Positions 1 through 9,594 are shown, numbered from the stretch's first letter. The stretch is DNA of 64,000 nt from Cryptosporangium arvum DSM 44712 (GCF_000585375.1 NZ_KK073874.1:8157913-8221912); one strand, 5' to 3'. Made by a program: numbers and translations. The notes: a model not told the origin generated them from the letters alone.

Positions 1-2
1 CG

Positions 3-1370
3 CGCACCGACGTGTACGCACTCGGCTGCGTGGTCTACCAGGCGCTGACCGGCAAGGTGCCGTTCATCCGCGACGACGACGCCGCGCTGCTCTGGGCGCA
101 CCTGATGGAGATGCCGACGCCGGTCAGCTCCGTGCGTCCGGAGATCCCGGTCGAGGCCGACCAGGTGATCGCCACCGCGATGGCCAAGGGACCGGAGGGC
201 CGGTTCGCGTCCTGCGGCGAGTTCATCACCGCTCTCGGGGCGGCGTTCGGCGGCAAGCCGGTGAACCTGCCGACGGCCGCGAGCGGCACGACCGTGAGCC
301 CGAGCAGCGCGCCGCCCGCGCCGCCGACCCCGCACTCCCCCACCACGCCTCCGCCCGCGTCGGGGCCGCCGTCGTGGACGGCGCCGCCGGCCGCCGGCGC
401 GCACCCGCAGCAGCAGGGCACTCCGCTGCCGACCGCGCAGTGGACCGGCGGCGAGTACTCGCCGCAGGCCTACTCGCCGCAGAGCGGGCCGCCGGCCGGC
501 ACCTACCCGAACCAGTACTCGCCGACGCAGTTCCCGCCGGCCGCGTACCCGCACTCGGCACCGCCGCACTCAGCACCGCCGCACTCGGCACCGCCGAGTC
601 AAGGCCTGCCGTACCCGTACTCCGGGCCGCCGCACCCGGGTTCGAGCCCGCCGTACCAGTACTCCGGGCCGCCGCATCCCTTCTCCGGGCCGCCGCAGGG
701 CATCAGCGCGCCGCCGCACGTGGCGAGCGGACCGCCGGCCCGGCCGACGAACCCCGACGGCAAGCGCAAGCTGCTGATCGGCGGGCTCGCCGGCCTGCTG
801 GTGCTGGCGATCGCGCTCGTCGTCGTGCTCGTCGTGAAGCCCTTCCAGGAGGGCACGAAACACTTCACGGCGACGACGACCGTGCCGGTCTCGTTCGACT
901 ACCCGGAGAGCTGGCAGGCGCACGGCGAGGGCACGAACGTCGTGTTCTCCCCCCACGCCGACGAGGCGTCGACGCTGTTCACCACCACCGGCACGAGCGC
1001 CGGCTGGACGCAGCTCGAACGGGAGCTGCGCAGCGACCCGGACTCCGTCGTCGGTGTCTACACATTCTTCTCCACCACCGCCTTCCCCAACACGGCCGAC
1101 GAACGTCGGGCGTCGCTCATCGCGCAGATGCCGACCACCCTCTCGCTGGATCCGCAGGAGAGCACGGTCATCGACAGCCGCGATTCGACGCTGCACGACG
1201 GGACGCTGCGCCAGGACGGCGGCGACGGTGAACTGCGGATCCGTTGTTTCGTCACCACCGACCCGACGTCGAACCAGACCGTCGTGCTCCTGTTCTTCTC
1301 GTCCGAGGGCGCGTGGAGCAAGAACGAGGGCAAGTTCAAGGCACTGCTCGACTCGGTGAAGTTCAGCTAA
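3..1370 (+). CDS. Ser/Thr protein kinase, C-terminal part (PknB-like, membrane-anchored)
   Basis: The gene is cut by the window's left edge: the frame is open to base 3 with no start. The first ~80 codons are the end of a Hanks-type kinase C-lobe, beginning in the RTDVYALGC segment (subdomain IX) and including the conserved Arg near GPEGRF. About 170 residues of Pro/Ser/Gly/Tyr-rich linker follow, with repeats such as SGPPH and PPHSA. One hydrophobic helix (bases ~770-835) then leads to an extracytoplasmic domain of ~175 residues. The layout is that of a bacterial transmembrane receptor kinase. Catalytic residues lie outside the window. It stops 18 bases before a Crp/Fnr gene on the same strand, so co-transcription is likely. 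The ligand of the outer domain is unknown. Confidence 0.9.
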   Translation, partial: RTDVYALGCVVYQALTGKVPFIRDDDAALLWAHLMEMPTPVSSVRPEIPVEADQVIATAMAKGPEGRFASCGEFITALGAAFGGKPVNLPTAASGTTVSPSSAPPAPPTPHSPTTPPPASGPPSWTAPPAAGAHPQQQGTPLPTAQWTGGEYSPQAYSPQSGPPAGTYPNQYSPTQFPPAAYPHSAPPHSAPPHSAPPSQGLPYPYSGPPHPGSSPPYQYSGPPHPFSGPPQGISAPPHVASGPPARPTNPDGKRKLLIGGLAGLLVLAIALVVVLVVKPFQEGTKHFTATTTVPVSFDYPESWQAHGEGTNVVFSPHADEASTLFTTTGTSAGWTQLERELRSDPDSVVGVYTFFSTTAFPNTADERRASLIAQMPTTLSLDPQESTVIDSRDSTLHDGTLRQDGGDGELRIRCFVTTDPTSNQTVVLLFFSSEGAWSKNEGKFKALLDSVKFS

Positions 1371-1388
1371 GAGGGGGAATCTCGCTCG

Positions 1389-2054
1389 ATGGAGTGGTCA
1401 GCGCTGTCCATGATCGCGGACAAGGAGCGACGTGAGCTGCTCGCGGTTGCCCGGCGCCGTAAGTTCCGCCGGAACGAAGTTCTGTTCCACGAGGGGGATC
1501 CGGCCAACTCACTGCACCTGATCGAGTCCGGTCACGTCAGCGTGCGGGTCACCACCGGGGCCGGCGACAGCGTGACGCTGGCCGTGCTCGGCCCGGGCGA
1601 GACCGTCGGCGAGCTGGCATTACTGGAGGCCGATCCGTCCAAGGCGGTGCGGTCGGCGACCGTCACCGCGCTGGAGGGCTGCGAGACGCTGTCGCTGCAG
1701 CGCGACCGGTTCGACGCGTTGCGTCAGCAGTACCCCCGTGTCGACCGGGTGCTGGCCGAGCTGCTGGCGAACGAGGTGCGCCGGCTCAACGGCCGGTTGC
1801 TGGAGTTCCTCTACCTGCCGGCCGACAAGCGGGTGCTCCGGCGGCTGGCGACGCTGGCCCGCGCGTACGACGACGGGGTCACCCGCCCGGTCGCGGTACC
1901 GCTGACCCAGGAAGTGATCGCGAGCCTGGCCGGAACTTCGCGTCCCACCACGAACCAGGCATTGCGGGCGGTGGAAGAGGCCGGAATCATCGCGATCGGA
2001 CGGTCCAAGATCGAAATCCTCAACCCGGCGGCCCTGGTCCGTAAGGCGCGTTGA
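1389..2054 (+). CDS. Crp/Fnr-family cyclic-nucleotide-responsive transcription regulator
   Basis: This 221-residue protein has an N-terminal cNMP-binding beta-roll followed by a C-terminal Crp-type winged helix (ALAGTSRP-like recognition region, about residues 165-215). The phosphate-binding cassette looks canonical, with Glu in VGELALL (E75) and Arg in VRSATV (R88), so cAMP binding is plausible. A GAGGGGGA ribosome site lies ~10 bases before the ATG. Three genes downstream on the same strand include a nucleotide cyclase, which could make its ligand. Target promoters are not identifiable from the window. Confidence 0.93.
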   Translation: MEWSALSMIADKERRELLAVARRRKFRRNEVLFHEGDPANSLHLIESGHVSVRVTTGAGDSVTLAVLGPGETVGELALLEADPSKAVRSATVTALEGCETLSLQRDRFDALRQQYPRVDRVLAELLANEVRRLNGRLLEFLYLPADKRVLRRLATLARAYDDGVTRPVAVPLTQEVIASLAGTSRPTTNQALRAVEEAGIIAIGRSKIEILNPAALVRKAR

Positions 2055-2176
2055 CCGAGTCACATCGGGCTCGAACAGCGATTACCGTCACGCGCGCTCT
2101 GGGTGACGGGGGCCACGAAGTCAGGCTTCCGTCAGTCCGGGTGGGCCGGGGAGCGGCGGGCGCCTACGCTACCTCC

Positions 2177-5100
2177 GTGCCACCCGTGCTCCGGTGCTCG
2201 AATTGCGGCGAGGAAAACAACCCGCCGCAAGCTCGGTTCTGCTTTTCCTGCGGAAACGCGATCAGTTCCGAGGACACCCGCGAACTCAGAAAGACGATCA
2301 CGGTCGTCTTCACCGACGTCGTCGGTTCCAGTGGGCTGGGCGAACGCCTGGACCCCGAGGTCCTGCGCCGCATGATGACCCGTTACTACGAGCACGCGAC
2401 CGCGATCCACGTGAAGCACGGCGGGCGGGTGCAGAAGTTCATCGGCGACGCGGTGATGGCCGTCTTCGGCCTGCCGAACTCCCGCGAGGACGACGCCCTG
2501 CGTGCGGTACGTGCCGCGGCGGAGCTGCACGCGTCGCTCGAAGCCCTCAACGAGACGCTCATGCGTGACTGGGGCGTCACGCTGAACCTGCGTACCGGCG
2601 TCAACACCGGCGAGGTGGTCATCGGGCGGGCGTTCCTCGGGCAGGACATCACGCTCGGCGACGTCGTGAACGTCGCCGCGCGGCTGGAGACCGCCGCCGA
2701 ACCCGGCACCGTCCTGATCGGCGACTCGACCTACCGCCTCTCCCGCGACGCGGTCACCGCCACGATGCTCCCGCCGATGACCGTCCGGGGCCGCGGTGTC
2801 CCGGTCGACGCGTGGCGGTTGCTCGCGGTAAAGCCCGGCGCGTCCGGTCACGCCCGGCGTCTGGACGCGCCGATCGTCGGACGCACCCGCGAGCTCGAGG
2901 AGCTGCGCCGGCTCTTCGACCGCACGGTCGCCGAGCGCTCCGTACGCACGGTCACCGTGCTGGGCACCGGCGGTGCGGGCAAGTCCCGGCTGCTGCACGA
3001 ACTGCTGGCCCAGGTCGGCGACCGGGCGACCGTGCTGCGCGGCGAATGCCTGAGTTACGGCGACGGGTTGACGTACCTGCCGCTGGCCGAGGTCGTGCGC
3101 CAGGCCGCCGACGCGGGGCCGGAGGAGGACACCGCCGCCATCCGCCGCAAGCTCGCCTCGCTGCTGCCCGGTGACGACCGCACGATCGACGTGCTGGCCG
3201 GGCTGCTGGGCGAGCCGACCGCACCGTCCACCTCCACGACGCTGTCGACGACGAACAGCGTCGAGAACCTCCCGCAGGCGATGTACCGGTTCGCCGCGAC
3301 GCTGGCCGCGCGGCGTCCGCTGGTGCTGGTGCTCGACGACCTGCACTGGGCCGAGCCGGCCCTGCTCGACCTCATCGACCAGCTCGCCGAGTGGCTGCGC
3401 GACAGCCCGGTGCTGATCTGCTGTCTCTCCCGGCCCGAGCTGCTGGAGGACCGGCCCGAGTGGGCCCGGGGCGGTAGCCGCACGTCGACGCTGATGCTGG
3501 AACCGCTGGCCGCCGACGAGTCGGCCGCGCTGCTGGACAACCTGCTCGACGGCGCCGAGGGAGCCGAGGAGGTCCGCTCGCGGATCGTGGCGGCGGCCGA
3601 GGGCAACCCGCTCTACATCGAGGAACTCGTCGGCATGCTGCTCGACGACGGTTTACTCGACCGGGTCGACGGCCGGTGGGTGCTCACCGCCGAGATCAAC
3701 CGGCTGGCGGTGCCGCCGAGCGTCGGGGCGCTGCTCGCCGCGCGTCTGGACGGTCTGCCGAAGGGCGAACGGGGCGTGCTCGAGCGCGCGAGCGTCATCG
3801 GCGACGTGTTCTACCGCAACGGCGTCGTCGCGCTCACCCCGCCCGAACAGCGTCGGGACGTGACCGGCGCGCTGCTCTCGCTGGTCCGCAAGGAGCTGCT
3901 CCGGCCGGAGGGGTCGGTGCTGCACGGGGAGAGCGCGCTGCGCTTCCGTCACCAGCTCGTCCGGGACGCCGCCTACAACTCCCTCTCCAAGCGCGAACGC
4001 GCGCACCTGCACGAGGTCGCCGGCCGCTGGATGGAGGAGACGCTCGCCGGACGGTTGCCCGAGCTCGAGGAGATCGTCGGGTACCACCTGGAGCAGGCGG
4101 CGCGGTTCCGCACCGGTATCGGCCCGGCCGATCCCGAGACACAGGAGCTGTCCCGGCGGGCCGCCGAGCACCTGGGGCGCGCCGGGCGCCGGGCGTTCGC
4201 GCGACGCGACATGCCGGCCGCGATCACGCTGCTGGGCCGGGCCACGTCGCTGCTCCCGGCCGAACACGCCGCCCGGGTCGGGCTGCTGCCGCAGTTCGCG
4301 GCCGCGTTGGTGGAGCGGGGTGAGTTCAACCGGGCGTCGGACCTGTTGACGGAGGCCACGGGGGCGGCCATCCGCACCGGCGACGCCGAGCTGCGCGCGG
4401 AGGCCGACAAGGTCCGCTCGGTGCTCCGGCTGCTGTCCGGCCGGTCGGCCGACGACCAGACCGGGCTGACGACGACCGGCGGCCGGCCACCGATCCCCGA
4501 TCTCTCGACGACCGTCGAACTCGGTTCCGGCGGTGGTTCGGTCGCCGCGAACTGGACGCTGTTGCGCGACGTCCGATGGCTGCCGAAAGCGATGAACAGC
4601 TCGTCGCGCGGCGCCGCCGACACCGAGCCCGGGAGCGGCTCGGCCGACGGCGGCGACGGACGGCGGCAGGCCATCGCGAAGAGCTTCTCGCTGGCCGCGG
4701 TGCTGGGCGACGCCCCGGTCGAGGCGACGATCACGCAGTACCGGCGGGAGCTGTCCAGCGTCACCACCAACCGCACCGCGGAGGTGCGGCTGCGCGGCGC
4801 GCTGGCCGGTCTGAGCGCGATGGCCGGGCGGTTCGACGACGCCCGCGAGCACCTGGTGGCCGCGCAGGCCATCACCGACCGGCTCGGTCTCCGCGTGCGG
4901 GCGGTGTCGCTCGCGTACCTCGGCGGGTACGTCGAGATGCTTGCCGGTGACCCGTCGAGCGCGGCCGAGAAGTTGCACGCCGGGGCCGAAGAATGTGCCC
5001 AAATGGGCGAACGGTACGTCCTTTCGAACCTGCTCGCGCTGCTCGCGCAGGCTCGGTACGCCCAGGGTGTGCTGGCCGAATCGGCCCAGCTGGCCAGCGA

Positions 5101-5419
5101 CGCCGAGCGCGCGGCGCCGTCCGACGAGGTCGTCGCGCAGGCCACCGCGCGGTCCGCGCGGGGCAAGGCGCTGGCCCGTCTGGGCCGGGTGGAGCAGGCG
5201 GTGACCGCGGCACGCTCGGCGGTCGATACGGTGCGCGGAACGGGTTTGTCCACCGTGGAGGCCGACGCCCTGCTCGACCTCGCGGAGGTGTTGGAAACTC
5301 TGAGAGACCCGATCGGCGCCCGGAACGCGGCGGCCGACGCACTGGAACGGTACGAAGGAAAGGGCAACGTGATCTCCGCAGCCCGCGCACGGTCGGTCGT
5401 CCTGCGGCTGGGTGGGTGA
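2177..5419 (+). CDS. Class III adenylate/guanylate cyclase with zinc ribbon, AAA ATPase and TPR region
   Basis: The GTG at 2177 is chosen because the recognisable protein begins with a double CxxC zinc ribbon (CSNCGEEN...CFSCG) a few residues later. The frame is open upstream to a TTG at 2051 that overlaps the Crp stop. The cyclase domain (about residues 40-220) has both metal Asp residues (FTDVVGSS and FIGDAVMAVF), the Lys in VQKFIGD typical of adenine specificity, and the Asn/Arg pair in NVAARLE, so it looks active. Then come an AAA/STAND-type ATPase with Walker A (GTGGAGKS, ~264) and Walker B (VLVLDDLHW, ~385), and a helical TPR-like C-terminus. The likely reaction is ATP to cAMP, gated by the ATPase module. 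It overlaps the next gene by one base. Confidence 0.9.
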   Translation: MPPVLRCSNCGEENNPPQARFCFSCGNAISSEDTRELRKTITVVFTDVVGSSGLGERLDPEVLRRMMTRYYEHATAIHVKHGGRVQKFIGDAVMAVFGLPNSREDDALRAVRAAAELHASLEALNETLMRDWGVTLNLRTGVNTGEVVIGRAFLGQDITLGDVVNVAARLETAAEPGTVLIGDSTYRLSRDAVTATMLPPMTVRGRGVPVDAWRLLAVKPGASGHARRLDAPIVGRTRELEELRRLFDRTVAERSVRTVTVLGTGGAGKSRLLHELLAQVGDRATVLRGECLSYGDGLTYLPLAEVVRQAADAGPEEDTAAIRRKLASLLPGDDRTIDVLAGLLGEPTAPSTSTTLSTTNSVENLPQAMYRFAATLAARRPLVLVLDDLHWAEPALLDLIDQLAEWLRDSPVLICCLSRPELLEDRPEWARGGSRTSTLMLEPLAADESAALLDNLLDGAEGAEEVRSRIVAAAEGNPLYIEELVGMLLDDGLLDRVDGRWVLTAEINRLAVPPSVGALLAARLDGLPKGERGVLERASVIGDVFYRNGVVALTPPEQRRDVTGALLSLVRKELLRPEGSVLHGESALRFRHQLVRDAAYNSLSKRERAHLHEVAGRWMEETLAGRLPELEEIVGYHLEQAARFRTGIGPADPETQELSRRAAEHLGRAGRRAFARRDMPAAITLLGRATSLLPAEHAARVGLLPQFAAALVERGEFNRASDLLTEATGAAIRTGDAELRAEADKVRSVLRLLSGRSADDQTGLTTTGGRPPIPDLSTTVELGSGGGSVAANWTLLRDVRWLPKAMNSSSRGAADTEPGSGSADGGDGRRQAIAKSFSLAAVLGDAPVEATITQYRRELSSVTTNRTAEVRLRGALAGLSAMAGRFDDAREHLVAAQAITDRLGLRVRAVSLAYLGGYVEMLAGDPSSAAEKLHAGAEECAQMGERYVLSNLLALLAQARYAQGVLAESAQLASDAERAAPSDEVVAQATARSARGKALARLGRVEQAVTAARSAVDTVRGTGLSTVEADALLDLAEVLETLRDPIGARNAAADALERYEGKGNVISAARARSVVLRLGG

Positions 5420-8400
5420 TGATGGCCCAGCTCGTCGAGGTCCGGGAAGCCGGACTCGAGCCGCGGACGGCGGTGATCGACGGCGTGGTCGAGGTGGGTC
5501 GGGACGCCGCGGGCATCCTGCTCTCCGACCCGGAGACCTCCCGCCGGCACGCCGCGCTCACCAGCGTCGAAGACTTCCTGACGGTTCGTGACCTGGGGAG
5601 TACCAACGGCACGACGGTGAACGGGGCCGCGATCCAGGCCGAGACGCTGCTCAACCCCGGGGACACGGTGGGGATGGGCGATGTCCGCATCCTGGTGATC
5701 GGTCCGCTGACCGACGCGCCCACCGACGGTCTTCCGGCCGCGCCGGCGGTGTCACCCGGGCCTGCACCGAGCGCTCCTGCACCGGGCGCTCTTGCACCGG
5801 GCGCGCCGGATGCGGCGCCTGGTGGTGCGGGGGGTGCTTGGGCGGGGAGTGCGTCGCCGCCTGGTTCGAGGTTGCCTGCCGATGCGTCGCCTGGGCCGGA
5901 CCCGGGAGCTCAGGGGGCTCCGGGGGTGGCGGGGCGTGCGCAGGTGCCGGTGCCGCCGTCGGCGGTGGGATCGGCCGCGGTGGGTTCCGCGCAGCCTCCG
6001 CAGCCCGGCCCGCCGGCTGTGGGGTCGGCGCAGGTGGGGTCGGCACAGGTGGGGTCGGCTCCGGTTGGACACGCTCCGGTTGCTCCGCCGCCCGGGTCCC
6101 AACAGCCGGGCGCTCAACCCGGGTTCCAGCATCCCGGGATCCAGTCTCCGGGTGGGCAGCCGCCGGGGGCTCAGGCTCCGGGCGGGCGAGCTCCTGGCGT
6201 GCAAGCTCCCGGCGGGCCAGGTCCCGGCGGGCCAGGTCCCGGCGGGCAGCAGCCCGGCAGGCAGGCTCCCGGCAGGCAGGCTCCAGGCGGGCAGGCTCCA
6301 GGCGGGCAGGCTCCAGGCGGGCAGGCTCCAGGCGGGCAGGCTCCAGGCGGGCAGCAGGCCGGCGCGCAACCGGGGATGCATCCGGCCGGGCCGTCACCCG
6401 CGGTGGGGTCCGCGCGGCCGGTACCCGCGGGCGCCCCGGCACCCGGCGCCGCCCCCGCCGCCTGGCGCGCCGCCGCGACACCGGGCGTCGCACCCGCGGG
6501 CGTTCCCGGCGGTACGCGGTTCGATGCCGAGCGCTCCGCCTCGGCCGAGGGCCGGGCCTTCCAGACCGGCCAGCCCCTCCTCCCCCTGCGCCCGGCGCTC
6601 GAAGAACTCGTCGCCAAGGAGACCGACGCCGCGGTCCTGCGCTACCGCCCCGGCAGCGCCGGCGAGGCCGCGGCGAACGGCTACGCCACCGCGGTGAAGC
6701 GGGCACGTAAACGCCTGGCGGGCCTGGGCTCCGAGCCCTGGGGCGTCAAACCCCAGATCTGCCTCGTCGACCCCTTCCCCGACCCCGACGACCCGGCGAA
6801 CATCCTCACCTCCGGCACGGTCGTCGACCCCGTCCGCGGCGAGATCTTCGTCGTCGTCACCGCCGAGGCACCTCCGGAGCCCCCGGAACGCCCGCTCGCG
6901 CTCTTCTTCGGCGCCGCACTGCCCGCGGCGCGTGACGTCGAGCTGCTGATCGAGGGTTACGGCCTGCACCTGTGCGGAGTGCCCTCCGCCGACTCCTACC
7001 TCGCCGACGTCGACGAGGAACGGGGCCTCCCGCCGCTGGTGCGCGCCGAGGGTGAGCTCCGGACGCTGATGGCGTTGTCCTTCGTCCGATTCCTCCTGGA
7101 ACGGGGCAGCGAAGCCGATCTGTGGAAGGTCTTCACGACCGCCCGGCCCGGCGCAGCCGACCTCACCGTGCAGGAGATCTACGGTGTCGGGCTCTCCGCG
7201 CTCGAGGAGCAGTGGCTCCGTTCGCTCGAGGTCGACGAGGAGCCGGTCCGGATCACCGCGTTCCTGCGGCTGGCCGGCCGGTACCTCCGCCCGCACGTCC
7301 GGCGCGAGATCGAAATCGCGATCTACCTGCTGATGGAGCTCGGCTTCGTCGCGGTGTTCCCGTTCGCGTTCACGAGCTTGATCAACGGCCTCACCAACGG
7401 CACCGCCGATCTCCAGTTCATCCTGCAGCTCGTCGGGCTGCTCGCCGGCACGTTCGCGATCAGCCTCGTGGCCGAGCTGCGCCGCAACTACGTCTCGGCG
7501 TTCGTCAGCCAATCGATCGTCCGTGCGCTCCGGACCCAGATGTTCAGCGGCCTGCAACGGCTGACGGCACGCTGGTACTCCGGCCGCAAACAGGGCGACA
7601 TCCTTTCCCGGCTGCTCTCCGACGTCGGCCAGTTGGAGCAGGGTCTTTCGAACACGATCCGGGACGGTCTGTTCCAGCTGCTCTCGCTGATCGTCGCGGC
7701 CGGAACGCTGCTGGTGCTGAACTGGATCCTCGGTCTGATCGTCCTGGTCGGCGCACCGATCGTCGCGTTCATCTACCGACGCATGGACAAGCCGGCGCTC
7801 AAGCGCAGCAAGGCGGTCCAGGAGAACGTCGGTGTGCTGGTCTCGGTCGCGGCCGAGAGCTACCAGGCGCACTCGGTCGTCCAGGCCTTCGGGCTGGAGG
7901 ACGAGGAGCGGTCACGCTTCCAGCGCGCCGCCGACCGGCTGTTCAAGCGTCAGCTGTCGCTGCAGCTGTTCAGCGGCCTGTTCGATCTGTCGGTCGACGC
8001 CGTGGTGACGACGCTGCGGCTGGTGACGCTCGTCGTCGGCGCGTACCTGGTGATCGGCGACCGGCTCTCGATCGGTGCGTTCGCCGCGGCGATCACGCTC
8101 GTCGGGCAGGTCGTCGGCCCGGTCACCGGCCTCACCGGCATCGGCCAGCAGATCCAGACGTCGACCGGTGCCCTGCAGCGGGTGAACGAGATCCTGCTCG
8201 CCAAGCCGGAGATCGACGACCACCCGCAGGCCACGCCCCTGCCGCCGCTGCGGCGCGAGATCCGGCTGGCCGACATCGCGTTCTCCTACGACGGCGACCG
8301 GCCCACGCTGCGCGGCATCGACGTCACGATCCGGGCCGGGTCGAAGGTCGCGTTCGTGGGCCCGACCGGCGCCGGCAAGTCGTCGACACTGCAGTTGCTC

Positions 8401-9468
8401 ATGCGGTTCTACGATCCCGACCGCGGCGCCGTGCTGTTCGACGGCCAGGACATCCGGGGCGCGACGATGGCCTCGCTGCGCGCGCAGCTCGGCGTCGTCT
8501 TCCAAGAGACGTTCTTGTTCGACGGGACGCTGCGCGACAACATCGGCCTCGGCCGGCTGGGCGCGTCGCCGGAGGACATCGAGAAGGCCGCGCGGGCAGC
8601 ACAGTTGCACGAGTACATCACCACGCTGCCCCGGGGGTACGACACTCCGGTCGGCGAGCGGGGCGTGCGGCTCTCCGGTGGTCAGCGCCAGCGGCTCGCG
8701 ATCGCGCGGGCGCTGCTCCGCGACCCTGCGGTGCTCCTGCTCGACGAGGCCACCTCGGCGCTCGACCCGCGCACCGAGCGGCTGGTCGCCGAGACGCTCG
8801 ACTCGGTCGCCAGCGGCCGGACGCTCATCGCGGTCACGCACCGGCTGACGTCGATCGTCGACTACGACCAGATCTACGTGCTGGAGAGCGGGCAGATCGT
8901 CGAGCAGGGCCGGCACGACGAGCTGGTCGCGGAGGGCGGCGTGTACGCCGACCTGTGGGCCGAGCAGAACGGTCTGCCGCGTCCGCAGGACGTGTCGGGC
9001 GAGGTGGTGGACCCGTCGCGCGCGCTGGCCCAGGTCCCGTTCTTCGCCCAGTTGGACGCCGGCGGGCTGGCCGTCGCGGCCGCGGCGCTCCGGGAGATCC
9101 GGCTGGAGCGCGGCGACACGCTTCCGGCGCGGACCGGGCAGTTGGCGGTCGTCGTCCGGGGCCAGGGCCGGGTCTTCGCGCCCGACCCCACCGGACGATC
9201 GGTGCAGGTGGCGCAACTCGGCCCCGGGCAGCTGTTCGGGCTGGGCGCGCTACTCGGCGACGACACCGCCGCCGAGCTGCGCGCGGACCGGCGGATGGAG
9301 CTCGGAATCCTCACCGACCAGGCGCTCTACCACCTGGCCACCCAGTTGCCTCCGGTCGCGGCCGCACTCAACGCGAGGCGGGCGGCGTCGGCGCCGCTGG
9401 GTGGTGAGCGGCTCTCGCAGATCCGGATGCTGCCGCCGGAACTCCGGCGGTTACCTCCAGCTTCGTGA
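5419..9468 (+). CDS. FHA domain - ABC exporter (TMD+NBD) - cNMP-binding-like fusion protein
   Basis: The start ATG overlaps the upstream TGA by one base. Order of parts in 1349 residues: FHA domain (~20-95, with SRRH and GSTNGT); Pro/Gly/Gln-rich linker (~100-365) with GGQAP repeats; a soluble domain I do not recognise (~368-600); six-helix exporter membrane domain (~628-935); nucleotide-binding domain with Walker A GPTGAGKS (~982), signature LSGGQ (~1085), Walker B LLLDEATSALD (~1105) and H-loop THR; and a C-terminal cNMP-like beta-roll (~1208-1330). The FHA domain should bind phosphothreonine, plausibly made by the kinase two genes upstream, much as Mycobacterium Rv1747 is controlled by PknF. 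The C-terminal roll has GLGALL where the ligand-binding Glu normally sits, so nucleotide binding is doubtful. The substrate is unknown. Confidence 0.92.
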   Translation: MMAQLVEVREAGLEPRTAVIDGVVEVGRDAAGILLSDPETSRRHAALTSVEDFLTVRDLGSTNGTTVNGAAIQAETLLNPGDTVGMGDVRILVIGPLTDAPTDGLPAAPAVSPGPAPSAPAPGALAPGAPDAAPGGAGGAWAGSASPPGSRLPADASPGPDPGAQGAPGVAGRAQVPVPPSAVGSAAVGSAQPPQPGPPAVGSAQVGSAQVGSAPVGHAPVAPPPGSQQPGAQPGFQHPGIQSPGGQPPGAQAPGGRAPGVQAPGGPGPGGPGPGGQQPGRQAPGRQAPGGQAPGGQAPGGQAPGGQAPGGQQAGAQPGMHPAGPSPAVGSARPVPAGAPAPGAAPAAWRAAATPGVAPAGVPGGTRFDAERSASAEGRAFQTGQPLLPLRPALEELVAKETDAAVLRYRPGSAGEAAANGYATAVKRARKRLAGLGSEPWGVKPQICLVDPFPDPDDPANILTSGTVVDPVRGEIFVVVTAEAPPEPPERPLALFFGAALPAARDVELLIEGYGLHLCGVPSADSYLADVDEERGLPPLVRAEGELRTLMALSFVRFLLERGSEADLWKVFTTARPGAADLTVQEIYGVGLSALEEQWLRSLEVDEEPVRITAFLRLAGRYLRPHVRREIEIAIYLLMELGFVAVFPFAFTSLINGLTNGTADLQFILQLVGLLAGTFAISLVAELRRNYVSAFVSQSIVRALRTQMFSGLQRLTARWYSGRKQGDILSRLLSDVGQLEQGLSNTIRDGLFQLLSLIVAAGTLLVLNWILGLIVLVGAPIVAFIYRRMDKPALKRSKAVQENVGVLVSVAAESYQAHSVVQAFGLEDEERSRFQRAADRLFKRQLSLQLFSGLFDLSVDAVVTTLRLVTLVVGAYLVIGDRLSIGAFAAAITLVGQVVGPVTGLTGIGQQIQTSTGALQRVNEILLAKPEIDDHPQATPLPPLRREIRLADIAFSYDGDRPTLRGIDVTIRAGSKVAFVGPTGAGKSSTLQLLMRFYDPDRGAVLFDGQDIRGATMASLRAQLGVVFQETFLFDGTLRDNIGLGRLGASPEDIEKAARAAQLHEYITTLPRGYDTPVGERGVRLSGGQRQRLAIARALLRDPAVLLLDEATSALDPRTERLVAETLDSVASGRTLIAVTHRLTSIVDYDQIYVLESGQIVEQGRHDELVAEGGVYADLWAEQNGLPRPQDVSGEVVDPSRALAQVPFFAQLDAGGLAVAAAALREIRLERGDTLPARTGQLAVVVRGQGRVFAPDPTGRSVQVAQLGPGQLFGLGALLGDDTAAELRADRRMELGILTDQALYHLATQLPPVAAALNARRAASAPLGGERLSQIRMLPPELRRLPPAS
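6286..6345 (+). repeat. 15-bp tandem repeat coding for GGQAP
   Basis: Four perfect consecutive copies of a 15-base unit (ggcgggcaggctcca) lie inside the FHA-ABC linker. Degenerate copies occur on both sides (GRQAP, GGPGP). They encode a flexible Gly/Gln/Pro spacer between the FHA domain and the rest of the protein. Confidence 0.9.
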
Positions 9469-9497
9469 TCGGGAGGTATCGGCTACGGGGGGGGTGA

Positions 9498-9571
9498 CCG
9501 CGGGCGGGGCTTTGGCCGCGGGCGGGGCTTTGGCCGCGGGCCGGGGCTTTGACCGCGGGCCGGGGCTTTGA
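9498..9571 (+). repeat. Four 18/19-bp tandem repeats in an intergenic region
   Basis: Two copies of ccgcgggcggggctttgg are followed by two 19-base variants (ccgcgggccggggctttga). They lie 30 bases after the ABC fusion gene and just before the end of the convergent small gene. They do not form an obvious hairpin. Confidence 0.85.
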
Positions 9572-9594
9572 CCGCGGGTGGTTGGGTGCGGGGG

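Noticed and set aside
4993-5418. Upstream extension of the FHA-ABC protein inside the cyclase gene
   Set aside because: It overlaps coding sequence of the cyclase in another frame and is Arg/Gly-rich; the ATG overlapping the cyclase stop and the FHA domain start fit better.
3653-5550. Long minus-strand frames opposite the cyclase
   Set aside because: High-GC DNA gives long antisense frames; these are Arg/Ala/Pro-rich, lack motifs and conflict with a gene whose domains are clear.
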